Positions 1 through 6,772 of a stretch of DNA of 17,198 nucleotides are shown piece after piece. Within the stretch, counting starts at the first letter, position 1. Every line of letters starts with the position of its first letter. Position numbers and translations under genes: made by a program. Under the pieces are notes generated by a model, which was not told the origin of the DNA, searched no databases, and saw only the letters and a program-made list of their open reading frames with translations. Origin of the DNA: WHSM01 sp050701635 (GTDB lineage Bacteria; Actinomycetota; Actinomycetes; Mycobacteriales; Micromonosporaceae); NCBI GenBank assembly GCA_050701635.1, contig JBOGDF010000083.1, positions 1 through 17,198 of the forward strand, in the 5' to 3' direction.

Positions 1-15
1 CAGACGACGACCGGC

Positions 16-86
16 GGCGTTGGAGAACCGTCCGAATACAACACCGGTATTCGGACGAACCTCCGCCTTGCCGGACCGCCGCCTGG
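16..86. repeat. Hairpin-containing repeat element, copy B
   Basis: A perfect 11-bp stem (29-39 with 47-57) encloses the 7-nt loop AACACCG (40-46). It is preceded by GGCGTTG (16-22) and followed by CCTCCGCCTTGC (60-71) and CCTGG (82-86). The same blocks, in the same order and nearly the same spacing, recur at 17130-17197 around a stem of different sequence but identical loop. An open frame (codons from position 2 to a TAG at 125-127) crosses the element, so it could be the tail of an upstream gene. That frame is not kept in the other copy. The identity of the element is unknown to me. Confidence 0.6.
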
Positions 87-123
87 CACCTGTCTCGCTC
101 GACCAAGATCCACAGGACAGGCC

Positions 124-864
124 CTAGTTCAGGGCTTCGGTGATCGCCCGGACCGCCGCCTCGTCGGTGACGGTGCGGGCGTACTCCGGCGGGTGCAGCG
201 TCCCTCCCAGGTGGACGGACGGGTTGCGGTGCCGTACCGGGCTGTCCACGGTGGTGCCGGCGGAGAAGTGCAGCTCCCGTACGCCGGTCTGCACCACGAT
301 CCGGCGTACGTTGCGCGGGGTCACGCCGCCGCCGGCCATCACGGTGAGCCGGTCGCCGGCCTGGCGTACCAGGGTCTGGATCAGCAGCGCGCCGTCCAGC
401 GCGCTGCGGTCCTGCCCGGAGGTGAGCAGCCGGCGTACGCCGAGCCCGATCACGTCCTCCAACGCGGTGGCCGGATCCCGGGTCAGGTCGAACGCGCGGT
501 GGAACGTCACCGACAGCCCGCCCGCGGCGGCGACCAGCTCCCGGCACAGCGGCACGTCGACGTCGCCGTCCGGGGTGAGCGCGCCGACCACCACGCCGTG
601 GGCGCCGGCGTCGCGTACCGCCGAAATATCGGTGAGCATCGCCTCCCGCTCGGCCGCGTCGTAACAGAAGTCGCCACCCCGCGGCCGGATCAGTACGTGC
701 GTGGTGATCCGGCTGGCGGCCAGCGCGGCGGTCACCAGCCCCACACTCGGGGTCAGGCCGCCCTCGAACAGGCCGCTGCAGAGCTCCACGCGGTGGGCGC
801 CGCCCCGCTCGGCGTTCCGTACCCCCGCCACGGAGTCGACGCACACCTCGTACCGGTAGTCCAT
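124..864 (-). CDS. cutC: CutC family protein (copper homeostasis)
   Basis: The 246-aa product has the usual CutC length and family signatures: an N-terminal YEVCVDSVAGVRNAERGGA segment, RVELCSGLFEGGLTPS, the LIRPRGGDFCY motif (about residues 59-69), VVVGALTPDGDVD, a TFHRAFD motif near 120, RLLTSGQ, and the late MAGGGV and ELHFSAG segments. CutC is a cytosolic TIM-barrel protein linked to copper handling in E. coli, though its biochemical role is still debated. The gene lies downstream of the protease on the same strand, 66 bp away, with a 10-bp-stem hairpin between them, so it is probably transcribed separately. There is no clear SD before the ATG. A TAGGGT box ends 6 nt upstream of it (plus strand 871-876), suggesting a leaderless mRNA. 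Confidence 0.92.
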   Translation of the reverse strand: MDYRYEVCVDSVAGVRNAERGGAHRVELCSGLFEGGLTPSVGLVTAALAASRITTHVLIRPRGGDFCYDAAEREAMLTDISAVRDAGAHGVVVGALTPDGDVDVPLCRELVAAAGGLSVTFHRAFDLTRDPATALEDVIGLGVRRLLTSGQDRSALDGALLIQTLVRQAGDRLTVMAGGGVTPRNVRRIVVQTGVRELHFSAGTTVDSPVRHRNPSVHLGGTLHPPEYARTVTDEAAVRAITEALN

Positions 865-870
865 GGCCGG

Positions 871-876
871 ACCCTA
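871..876 (-). promoter_or_regulatory. Putative -10 box for leaderless cutC
   Basis: On the minus strand TAGGGT is followed by six bases and then the cutC ATG, the spacing expected if transcription starts at the A of the start codon. No convincing -35 hexamer is visible; the region where it would lie is occupied by the hairpin at 878-911. Confidence 0.4.
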
Positions 877-877
877 A

Positions 878-911
878 CCGGCCCTCCACCGTGGTGCGGG
901 CGGAGGGCCGG
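878..911 (-). terminator. GC-rich hairpin after the protease gene
   Basis: CCGGCCCTCC (878-887) and GGAGGGCCGG (902-911) form a perfect 10-bp stem with a 14-nt loop, 20 bp past the protease stop codon on the minus strand. No U-run follows, as is common for actinobacterial terminators. It separates the protease from cutC. Confidence 0.55.
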
Positions 912-930
912 AAGTGGATCAGAGTGGGGG

Positions 931-2493
931 TCAGAACTGCAGCGCCCACCGGTCGATGTAGCCGGTGTCGTACGTCGCCACGTCCTGCACCCGCAGCCGC
1001 CACGTGCCGTTGGCGACTTCGCTCGACGCGTTCACGGTGTACGTCTTCAGTACGTTGTCGCCGCTGTCGCTGTTCGGGAAGTCCTCCAGCAGGTAGACCG
1101 TGCCGTCGGGGGCGATCAGCGAGAGCACCAGGTCACCGCGCCAGGTGTGCTTGATGTCGACCTCGACCTTGAGGCCGGTCGGCGCGTTGCCTGACATCCC
1201 GGTCGCGTTCACCGACGAGTACACCGTGGTGTTGTCGCTGATCGTGACGTTGGTGGCGTTCTCGAAGCGGGGGCCGGTGGGCGGCGGCGGGGTGCCGCCA
1301 CCGTTGTCGATCATGCTGCTGATCTGCGGGTAGATCAGCGCCATCCGGGCACCCTCGTTGGGGCAGCCGCCCAGGTGGTGCAGCGCGATCACCTTGTGGT
1401 CGGCCGCGAGCACCGGGGAGCCGGAGTTGCCGCCGGAGGTGTCACACGAGTAGCCCATGTTGTACGAGTCGCTCGCCGCGTTCTTCACGGTGCACAGCGC
1501 GCCGCCCTGGGTGTCCTCGTAGATCGACAGCCGCTTCGGCTTGCCGTCGCCGTGGCCCGGGATGTAGATCCGCTCGCCGGTGGTGGGCGCCCGGGTGTGC
1601 AGGTAGAGCGTGCCGTACTGGGTGATGTTGCTGAAGTTGTTGACCGAGTAGAGCGTGTAGTCCAGGCCGCTGCCACCGTCGCCGCTGGTCTTGTACATCG
1701 TGGCGCCGCTGACCTTGGTGCCGGCGCCGGGGTTGTTGCCGCCGCAGGTCGCGCACTGGTAGTTGAACTGCGACTCGCTGCCGGTCACGTCGGACTGGCT
1801 GCCGATGCAGTGGTTGTTGGTCAGCATCCGGTTGGTGGTGCCGACCCGCCAGGTCGTACACAGGCCGCCGCCGCCGATCAGCAGCCGCGCCACCGCGTTG
1901 CCCTTGGCGTACTCGGTGGGGTGGCTGGACTGGTAGCAGACCACGTCGCGCCGGGCGTCGGTGCCGCAGACGCTCATGATCGACGGGTTGTGGGCCTCGA
2001 TCTCCTGGGGCGTGTAGCCGCGCCAGAACTTGTCGATGGTCGCCGCGGTGCCAGGGCTGCGGCGGGTCGAGTGCACGGTCACGACCGCGGTGTCGCCGTC
2101 GATCGACATCGCCCAGAAGCCTTGGCCTGCCGGGTCCGTGGTGTAGTCGGAGCTGTTGGCGCCGCCGTACCGGTAGGACTCGGTGCTGTCGGGGCTGCTG
2201 ACGGTGACGTACTCGCCGGCGTTCAGCCGCAGCGAGCTGAAGTGCACCTTCACGTACGTCGCGCCGAAGTGCTTGATGACCTGCTGCCGCCCGGCGTACG
2301 TGAGCGAGCTGGACACCGTACGCAGCTCACCGGCGGTGGTGACGTTCTCCTTCGCGAACTGCTGTGCCTCCGGCGCGCGCTGCGACTCCGGTGTCGTGCT
2401 CGGACTCGCGTCGCTGACACCGGTCAGCGCGCCGAGGATCAGGGCGCCGGCCCCGACCACGACCGCTAACCGGCGCAGACTGGTGTGTGCCAT
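931..2493 (-). CDS. Secreted trypsin-like serine protease with C-terminal P domain
   Basis: This is a 520-aa preproprotein. The ATG at 2493 is chosen because GGAGGAG lies just upstream and a signal peptide (RR, then a VVVGAGALILGAL core, then a short Ala/Ser region) follows at once; an in-frame ATG 72 bp upstream would put a non-signal extension in front. A propeptide-like stretch of about 150 residues precedes the catalytic domain. The triad is visible as His228 (TNNHCIG), Asp278 (GLDYTL) and Ser357 (GNSGSP), with several cysteines likely in disulfides. A PPPPT linker near 405 leads to a P/proprotein-convertase domain (about 409-520, with the TWRGDLVLSLIAPDGT and GTWRLRVQD motifs). It is probably an extracellular S1 endopeptidase. 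I cannot tell its cleavage specificity. P domains usually stabilise or target subtilisin-like proteases, so the trypsin-fold pairing is less common but known in actinomycetes. Confidence 0.9.
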   Translation of the reverse strand: MAHTSLRRLAVVVGAGALILGALTGVSDASPSTTPESQRAPEAQQFAKENVTTAGELRTVSSSLTYAGRQQVIKHFGATYVKVHFSSLRLNAGEYVTVSSPDSTESYRYGGANSSDYTTDPAGQGFWAMSIDGDTAVVTVHSTRRSPGTAATIDKFWRGYTPQEIEAHNPSIMSVCGTDARRDVVCYQSSHPTEYAKGNAVARLLIGGGGLCTTWRVGTTNRMLTNNHCIGSQSDVTGSESQFNYQCATCGGNNPGAGTKVSGATMYKTSGDGGSGLDYTLYSVNNFSNITQYGTLYLHTRAPTTGERIYIPGHGDGKPKRLSIYEDTQGGALCTVKNAASDSYNMGYSCDTSGGNSGSPVLAADHKVIALHHLGGCPNEGARMALIYPQISSMIDNGGGTPPPPTGPRFENATNVTISDNTTVYSSVNATGMSGNAPTGLKVEVDIKHTWRGDLVLSLIAPDGTVYLLEDFPNSDSGDNVLKTYTVNASSEVANGTWRLRVQDVATYDTGYIDRWALQF

Positions 2494-2499
2494 CGGTTG

Positions 2500-2535
2500 C
2501 TCCTCCCCAGGAGTGGTACGGCGCTCTGCCGTACC
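2500..2535 (-). promoter_or_regulatory. Two stacked hairpins over the protease ribosome binding site
   Basis: In the protease mRNA an 8-bp hairpin (GGTACGGC / GCCGTACC, plus strand 2515-2522 and 2528-2535, 5-nt loop) is followed directly by CTCCT-GGGG-AGGAG (2500-2513), whose 3' arm is the Shine-Dalgarno sequence. The second stem would partly hide the SD, so translation may be limited by structure. The structure is seen in the sequence; the regulatory role is inferred. Confidence 0.4.
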
Positions 2536-2591
2536 GGATGAGACCCGGCAGTGCCGGTGTCCCATTCAGGACATTGTGGAGGAAAGCGTGA

Positions 2592-2627
2592 GCGGGAAAA
2601 CCCGCCAATTCCGCGTACTCCCGCGTA
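2592..2627. promoter_or_regulatory. Possible operator upstream of the protease
   Basis: Two CCGCGTA direct repeats (2611-2617 and 2621-2627) have the same starting phase 10 bp apart, one helical turn. Beside them is the short palindrome GCGGG-AAAA-CCCGC (2592-2605). The location, about 100-135 bp upstream of the protease start, suits a regulator site. I could not assign a convincing -35/-10 pair for the protease. Confidence 0.25.
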
Positions 2628-2646
2628 AGTAGACGCCGTCCGGGCT

Positions 2647-2702
2647 GATCTTGGGGTTTTGGCTGCCGGTGGGGCGTTCGGGGCAACCAAAACCCCAAGA
2701 TC
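2647..2702. repeat. 16-bp perfect inverted repeat
   Basis: GATCTTGGGGTTTTGG (2647-2662) and CCAAAACCCCAAGATC (2687-2702) are exact reverse complements. After one mismatch the stem continues with four further pairs (2664-2667 with 2682-2685), leaving a 14-nt loop. It lies between the divergent protease and GNAT genes, so it does not end either gene. It could be a bidirectional insulator, an operator, or a copy of a dispersed intergenic palindrome. Confidence 0.65.
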
Positions 2703-2703
2703 G

Positions 2704-2750
2704 TTACAGGGTGTACGGCGCTGTCGGTTAGAGTTTCCGGCAGCGCCGTA
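2704..2750 (+). promoter_or_regulatory. Promoter with -10 box inside a 14-bp palindrome
   Basis: A 14-bp stem, TACGGCGCTGTCGG (2714-2727) with CCGGCAGCGCCGTA (2737-2750; one T-G pair), surrounds the 9-nt segment TTAGAGTTT. That segment contains a good -10 hexamer, TAGAGT (2729-2734). A weak -35 candidate, TTACAG (2704-2709), lies 19 bp upstream. Transcription from here would start near 2740 and read into the leader ORF at 2773 and the GNAT gene. A symmetric site over the -10 box would suit a dimeric repressor. Confidence 0.55.
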
Positions 2751-2772
2751 TGGCCGAGAGGAGGTGAGCGCG

Positions 2773-2823
2773 ATGTTCTCCGTCATTTCTGCGCGCTCCC
2801 ACCCGGCCCGGGCGCTGGCCTGA
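2773..2823 (+). CDS. 16-codon leader ORF upstream of the GNAT gene
   Basis: The ATG at 2773 is preceded, with 7-nt spacing, by AGGAGGT (2759-2765), the best Shine-Dalgarno match I see in this window. The ORF encodes MFSVISARSHPARALA and stops at 2821-2823, 31 nt before the GNAT start. The position, strong SD and overlap with a hairpin (2793-2834) suggest a regulatory leader peptide rather than a functional product. The codons are not dominated by one amino acid (four Ala, three Ser, two Arg), so a classical amino-acid attenuator is not obvious. Inducible resistance leaders sensing ribosome stalling are an alternative. Translation itself is inferred. Confidence 0.55.
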   Translation: MFSVISARSHPARALA

Positions 2824-2834
2824 CCCGGGAGCGC
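2793..2834 (+). promoter_or_regulatory. Hairpin linking the leader ORF to the GNAT gene
   Basis: GCGCTCCC (2793-2800, inside the leader ORF) pairs perfectly with GGGAGCGC (2827-2834), ten bases before the GNAT SD (GGAGGA, 2845-2850). The CCCGGG at 2806-2811 could pair instead with CCCGGG at 2824-2829, an alternative that excludes the first stem. No U-run follows, so a translational or Rho-linked mechanism is more likely than an intrinsic terminator. Confidence 0.4.
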
Positions 2835-2854
2835 ACCGCTTCCTGGAGGAATCA

Positions 2855-3763
2855 GTGACCGATCTGGTCATCCGCCCGCTCGAGCTGGGCGAAACCGAGC
2901 TTTTCCTGTCCCTGTCCGACCCCGGGCTGGTCGGCGTCGCGTCGATCGGCCGGGACTATCGCGAATTCCTCGACAAGCGCGAGTACCGCCCGGAGTGGAG
3001 CTGGGTGGCGCTGCGCGATGGCGAGGTGGTGGCCCGCGCCGCCTGGTGGGCCGGCCCGGACGATGCCGAGCCCCGTACCCTCGACTGGTTCGACCTGGAC
3101 GATCCCGAGGTGGGCGTGGCGCTGCTGCGGGCGGTCCCGTGGCACGGCGAGACCGACTTCTGCCTGATCCTGCCGGCCGGCTGGCGGGACCAGCCGGCGG
3201 CACGCCAGGCCGCCGAGCTGCGGATCGACACCGCGCAACGCGCCGGCATGAAACCCCTGGTAGAACGCCTGCGGTACGCCTGGACCCCGGACGACGGGCT
3301 GCCGGAACGCCCCGGCCGCCTGGTCTACCGGTCCGAGCCCGACGACACGGTGATCTTCGACGTGCTGCGCCGGGTGCACAGCGTGACGCTGGACGCGCAC
3401 GCGCTGCGGGCCACCGCGGAGAAGGACCTGGACGCCGCCGCGCAGGAGGACCTGGACTTCCTGCACTGGATGCCGTCGCCGCGGGAGTGGTGGCGGCTGG
3501 CGTACACCCCGGAAGGGGAGTTGGTCGGGATCACCGTGCCGGGCCGCAACTACCACGCGCCGGTGATCGGCATCGTGGGCGTGGTGCCGGAGCAGCGCGG
3601 CCACGGCTACGGCTACGACCTGCTGGTCGAGGCTACCCACCTGCTGGTCGCCGAGGGTGTCGACCAGGTCGTCGCCGAGACCGACGCGACCAACACCCCG
3701 ATGGCGGCCGCGTTCGCCAAGGCGGGTTACCCGATCACGCAGGAGCGCGTCTACCTGGTGTGA
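2855..3763 (+). CDS. GNAT family N-acetyltransferase (two-part)
   Basis: The 302-aa product begins at a GTG placed 4 nt after GGAGGA. The C-terminal half is a clear GNAT domain: IGIVGVVPEQRGHGYGYDLL (about 236-255) carries the acetyl-CoA pyrophosphate-binding motif QRGHGYG, and the TDATNTPMAAAFAKAGY stretch (about 274-290) is the usual end of the fold. The N-terminal half (LVIRPLELGETELF) looks like a degenerate second GNAT-like domain, a layout common in actinobacterial acetyltransferases of unknown substrate. The enzyme should transfer acetyl from acetyl-CoA to an amine in the cytoplasm; an antibiotic, metabolite or protein substrate cannot be decided. The elaborate leader upstream suggests conditional expression. 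It converges on the response-regulator gene with a strong hairpin between them. Confidence 0.85.
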   Translation: MTDLVIRPLELGETELFLSLSDPGLVGVASIGRDYREFLDKREYRPEWSWVALRDGEVVARAAWWAGPDDAEPRTLDWFDLDDPEVGVALLRAVPWHGETDFCLILPAGWRDQPAARQAAELRIDTAQRAGMKPLVERLRYAWTPDDGLPERPGRLVYRSEPDDTVIFDVLRRVHSVTLDAHALRATAEKDLDAAAQEDLDFLHWMPSPREWWRLAYTPEGELVGITVPGRNYHAPVIGIVGVVPEQRGHGYGYDLLVEATHLLVAEGVDQVVAETDATNTPMAAAFAKAGYPITQERVYLV

Positions 3764-3764
3764 C

Positions 3765-3811
3765 CTGACGCCCGGCTCCGGTGCCAGCGCGGTGCCGGAG
3801 CCGGGCGTCAG
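3765..3811. terminator. 17-bp-stem bidirectional terminator
   Basis: A perfect 17-bp inverted repeat (3765-3781 and 3795-3811) with a 13-nt centre lies between the convergent GNAT gene (stop 3761-3763) and the response-regulator gene. Its right arm contains the response-regulator stop codon (3808-3810), so one structure serves both transcripts. Confidence 0.8.
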
Positions 3812-4467
3812 TCCCGAACGGGCCGGTTGATGCCGGTCTCGTACGCGAAGATCACCGCCTGGATCCGGTCGCGTAGCCGCAGCTTCATCAGGATCCGCTT
3901 GACGTGGGTACGGATGGTCGACTCCTCGACCACCAGCGCGGCCGCGATCTCCCGGTTGGACAGCCCGCGGGCGAGCAGCGCGAGCACCTCGCGTTCCCGC
4001 GGCGTCAGCCCGTCGAGCGCGGACCGGTCCGCCGGCGCCGGCGCGGGCTGCCGCGCCATCCGGTCGATCACCCGCCGGGTCACCGACGGGGCGAGCAGCG
4101 CGTCGCCGTCGGCGATGGTGCGTACCGCCGCGATCAGCTCTTCGGGTCGGGTGCGTTTCAGCAGGAACCCGGAGGCGCCGGCGCGCAGCGCACCGAAGAT
4201 GTAGTCGTCCTGCTCGAAGGTCGTCAAGATCAAGACCTTTGTCTCCGGGTACGCCGTGAGCAGCTCCGCCGTGGCGGCGATCCCGTCCAGGTCGGGCATC
4301 CGTACGTCCATCAGCACCACGTCCGGCGCCAGCCGCCGCGCCTGCGTGACCGCCTCCCGGCCGGTCGCCGCCTGCCCCACGACCTCGATCTCGGGGTCCA
4401 CGGTGAGCAGCTCCACCAGCCCCGCCCGCATCAGGTGGTCGTCGTCGGCGATCAGCACCCGGATCAC
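3808..4467 (-). CDS. NarL/LuxR-type response regulator
   Basis: The 219-aa protein starts at the GTG at 4467, overlapping the kinase stop as GTGA. Longer upstream readings would add a low-complexity extension lying inside the kinase gene. The receiver domain (1-120) shows the acidic pocket Asp8-Asp10, phospho-acceptor Asp54 (LMDVRMPD), Thr82 and Lys104. The C-terminal LuxR-type helix-turn-helix is LTPREREVLALLARGLSNRE followed by STIRTHVKRILMKL. It is a phosphorylation-dependent transcription factor, the partner of the kinase encoded just upstream and translationally coupled to it. By context its likely target is the divergent ABC-transporter operon beginning at 5846. The gene ends in the shared terminator hairpin. 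Confidence 0.93.
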   Translation of the reverse strand: MIRVLIADDDHLMRAGLVELLTVDPEIEVVGQAATGREAVTQARRLAPDVVLMDVRMPDLDGIAATAELLTAYPETKVLILTTFEQDDYIFGALRAGASGFLLKRTRPEELIAAVRTIADGDALLAPSVTRRVIDRMARQPAPAPADRSALDGLTPREREVLALLARGLSNREIAAALVVEESTIRTHVKRILMKLRLRDRIQAVIFAYETGINRPVRD

Positions 4468-5711
4468 GGGCGGTGACCCCCGTACGGGATCCGCGCGTAC
4501 AGCCGGAAGCTGCCGTCGGCACGGCTGGCGTCGAGGCTGCCCCCGAGCAGGGTGGCGCGCTCCCGCATCCCGATCACCCCGTGCCCGCCGCCGTCCCGCG
4601 GGGCTGCGGACGGTGGCCATTCCGGTGTGGCCGGGAGTGGGTTGGTGACGGTGAGGTCGAGGCCGGTCTCGCCGTAGTCGAGGGTGAGTGTGGCGCAGCC
4701 GGTGCCGTGCCGGGCCGCGTTGCCCAGCGCCTCCTGCAGGATCCGGTACGCGGCCTGGTCGGCGGGGCCGGCGAGCGGGCGCGGCGTACCGGTGCGGTCG
4801 ACGGTGACGGTCAGGCCGGTGCCGGCGTGGCGGGCGATCAGGGTGTCGAGCGAGGCGAGCCCGACCGGGGCGGTGCCGGCGCTCCCGTCGCGCAGCGTGG
4901 CGACGATCTGGTCGATCTCGCCGGCGGTGTGCCGGGCCAGCTCCTCGATCGCGGCCAGCGCCGGCAGCGCCCGCTGCGGGTCCTGCCGCAACCGGGCGGC
5001 ACCGGCCCGTACGGCGATCACGCTGACCGCGTGGCCGGCCGAGTCGTGCAGGTCGCGGGCGATCCGGGCGCGCTCCTCGGCGACCGCGAGCAGGCGTTCC
5101 CGTTCCGCGTCGCGTTCCGCACGCAGGGCGCGTTCCCGCAGCTCAGCGAGCTGTTCGCGGCGCAGTCTCGTACGGTCTCCGGCGAACCAGGCGGCCGCCA
5201 TGGCGACCCCGGTGTGCAGCTGCGCGACGCCGGGTACGCCACCCTGCGCCCACCCGCTCGCGACCAGGTACGCCAGCAGCAGCCCGACCACGGTCACGGT
5301 GGTGCCGGTGGTCCACGGCGCCCGCTGGTCCCGGCTGGCGGTGAGCAGGTAGAGCGCGGCGGCAGGCCCGAGCGGCAGATCGATCGGATACCCCAACCCC
5401 GCCAGCAGTACGGATGCCGCCGCGGTCACCGCGTACACCCCGAGGGGAGAGCGGCGCCAGACGACCAGCGGGACGGTTGCGCACAGCAGTAGCCCGGCGG
5501 CGACCGGGTCCAACCCCGAGACGGCGGGAGCCAGCGACGTGGCGCCGCCGTGCAGCAGCTGGATCAGCGACCCGAGCAGCGCCACCGCCGCGATCCCGAC
5601 GTCGAGCAGCGCCCGGCTGCCCGGCCGGCTCGCGAAGAGCTCACGGGCGGTCGGGGCGGCGCTGACCGAAGACCCGGCGCTGACCGAAGAACTGGCGCTG
5701 ACGGTAGACAT
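4464..5711 (-). CDS. Sensor histidine kinase (HisKA_3 type)
   Basis: The 415-aa membrane kinase has an N-terminal half with about four to five hydrophobic segments (roughly 36-53, 68-84, 91-106, 136-152 and 164-177). A charged coiled-coil linker (about 180-212) follows, then the dimerisation/phosphotransfer helix RIARDLHDSAGH with His222 as phospho-acceptor. A HATPase domain has an N-box-like EALGNAARHG and a G-box GGGHGVIGMRERA near 375-385. Little sequence lies outside the membrane, so it resembles intramembrane-sensing kinases that monitor the envelope or a partner transporter. The N-terminus is encoded by three 18-bp tandem repeats. The start is moderately certain: no SD is seen, and a TAACGT box lies 10 nt upstream (5722-5727). 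It overlaps the response regulator by 4 bp. Confidence 0.92.
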   Translation of the reverse strand: MSTVSASSSVSAGSSVSAAPTARELFASRPGSRALLDVGIAAVALLGSLIQLLHGGATSLAPAVSGLDPVAAGLLLCATVPLVVWRRSPLGVYAVTAAASVLLAGLGYPIDLPLGPAAALYLLTASRDQRAPWTTGTTVTVVGLLLAYLVASGWAQGGVPGVAQLHTGVAMAAAWFAGDRTRLRREQLAELRERALRAERDAERERLLAVAEERARIARDLHDSAGHAVSVIAVRAGAARLRQDPQRALPALAAIEELARHTAGEIDQIVATLRDGSAGTAPVGLASLDTLIARHAGTGLTVTVDRTGTPRPLAGPADQAAYRILQEALGNAARHGTGCATLTLDYGETGLDLTVTNPLPATPEWPPSAAPRDGGGHGVIGMRERATLLGGSLDASRADGSFRLYARIPYGGHRP

Positions 5712-5712
5712 G
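5659..5712. repeat. 18-bp tandem repeat, three copies, at the kinase N-terminus
   Basis: Units start at 5659, 5677 and 5695 on the plus strand. The first two share GCGCTGACCGAAGA; the third (GCGCTGACGGTAGACATG) is diverged and contains the start codon. The repeat encodes the Ser/Ala/Val-rich start of the kinase (SASSSV, SAGSSV), and changes in copy number would keep the frame. Confidence 0.75.
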
Positions 5713-5795
5713 GCGCTTGCGACGTTACCGGCGCGGCCGGCCCACCGAGTCGCCCCGGCGGAGGACGCGGGTCCACAAAATGGTTACGCCGATTT

Positions 5796-5838
5796 CCCTA
5801 CGCAGGGCGTTTCCGGGCGTACCGCCGGTTCGTAGTGT
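5796..5838 (+). promoter_or_regulatory. Putative promoter and operator of the ABC operon
   Basis: TAGTGT (5833-5838) lies 7 nt before the ATG at 5846, which has no SD, so the message is probably leaderless. A weak -35 (TTTCCG, 5810-5815) sits 17 bp upstream. Just before it are the short dyad CCCT-ACGC-AGGG (5796-5807) and two GGGCGT repeats (5805-5810 and 5815-5820), possible contact sites for the neighbouring response regulator. The 134-bp gap between the divergent kinase and this operon holds nothing else I recognise. Confidence 0.4.
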
Positions 5839-5845
5839 CGGGTCC

Positions 5846-6037
5846 ATGGACGACAACGATTCCGGTACGCCGCGCTGGGTGTGGGTGATCGGGCTGGTCG
5901 TACTGGTGGTGGTGCTGGTGTTCGTCGCGGTGATGCTGGTCGGCGGCGGCGACCACGGCCCGTCCCGGCACGTGCCGCTCGGCGGCAGCTCCGAATCCGG
6001 CTCGACGACATCCGGCTCGAAGACGCTGTGGAGGTAG
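5846..6037 (+). CDS. Small single-pass membrane protein
   Basis: The 63-aa product has a short acidic N-terminus (MDDNDSGTPR), one strong transmembrane helix (about 12-35, Val/Leu-rich) and a flexible Gly/Ser/Thr-rich tail. By the distribution of charges the tail may face outside, but the orientation is uncertain. I do not recognise a family. It is the first gene of the operon, ending 3 bp before the ATPase start; the ATPase SD (GGAGG) lies in its last codons. An accessory subunit of the transporter, or a link to the intramembrane-sensing kinase, are inferences from position only. The longer frame starting upstream lacks membrane-protein character before this ATG. Confidence 0.7.
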   Translation: MDDNDSGTPRWVWVIGLVVLVVVLVFVAVMLVGGGDHGPSRHVPLGGSSESGSTTSGSKTLWR

Positions 6038-6040
6038 CCC

Positions 6041-6768
<728 letters not shown>

Positions 6769-6772
<4 letters not shown>

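Noticed and set aside
193..1194. Long plus-strand open frame opposite cutC and the protease
   Set aside because: It is antisense to two clear genes, has Arg/Gly/His-rich low-complexity content and no domain; it is a by-product of high GC.
2852..4522. 556-codon minus-strand frame spanning GNAT and the regulator
   Set aside because: It runs in the wrong frame through the terminator and two well-supported genes, with low-complexity Arg/Gly sequence.
5646..5712. The 18-bp tandem repeat as a CRISPR-like array
   Set aside because: The units are directly adjacent without spacers, lie in coding sequence, and no cas genes are present.
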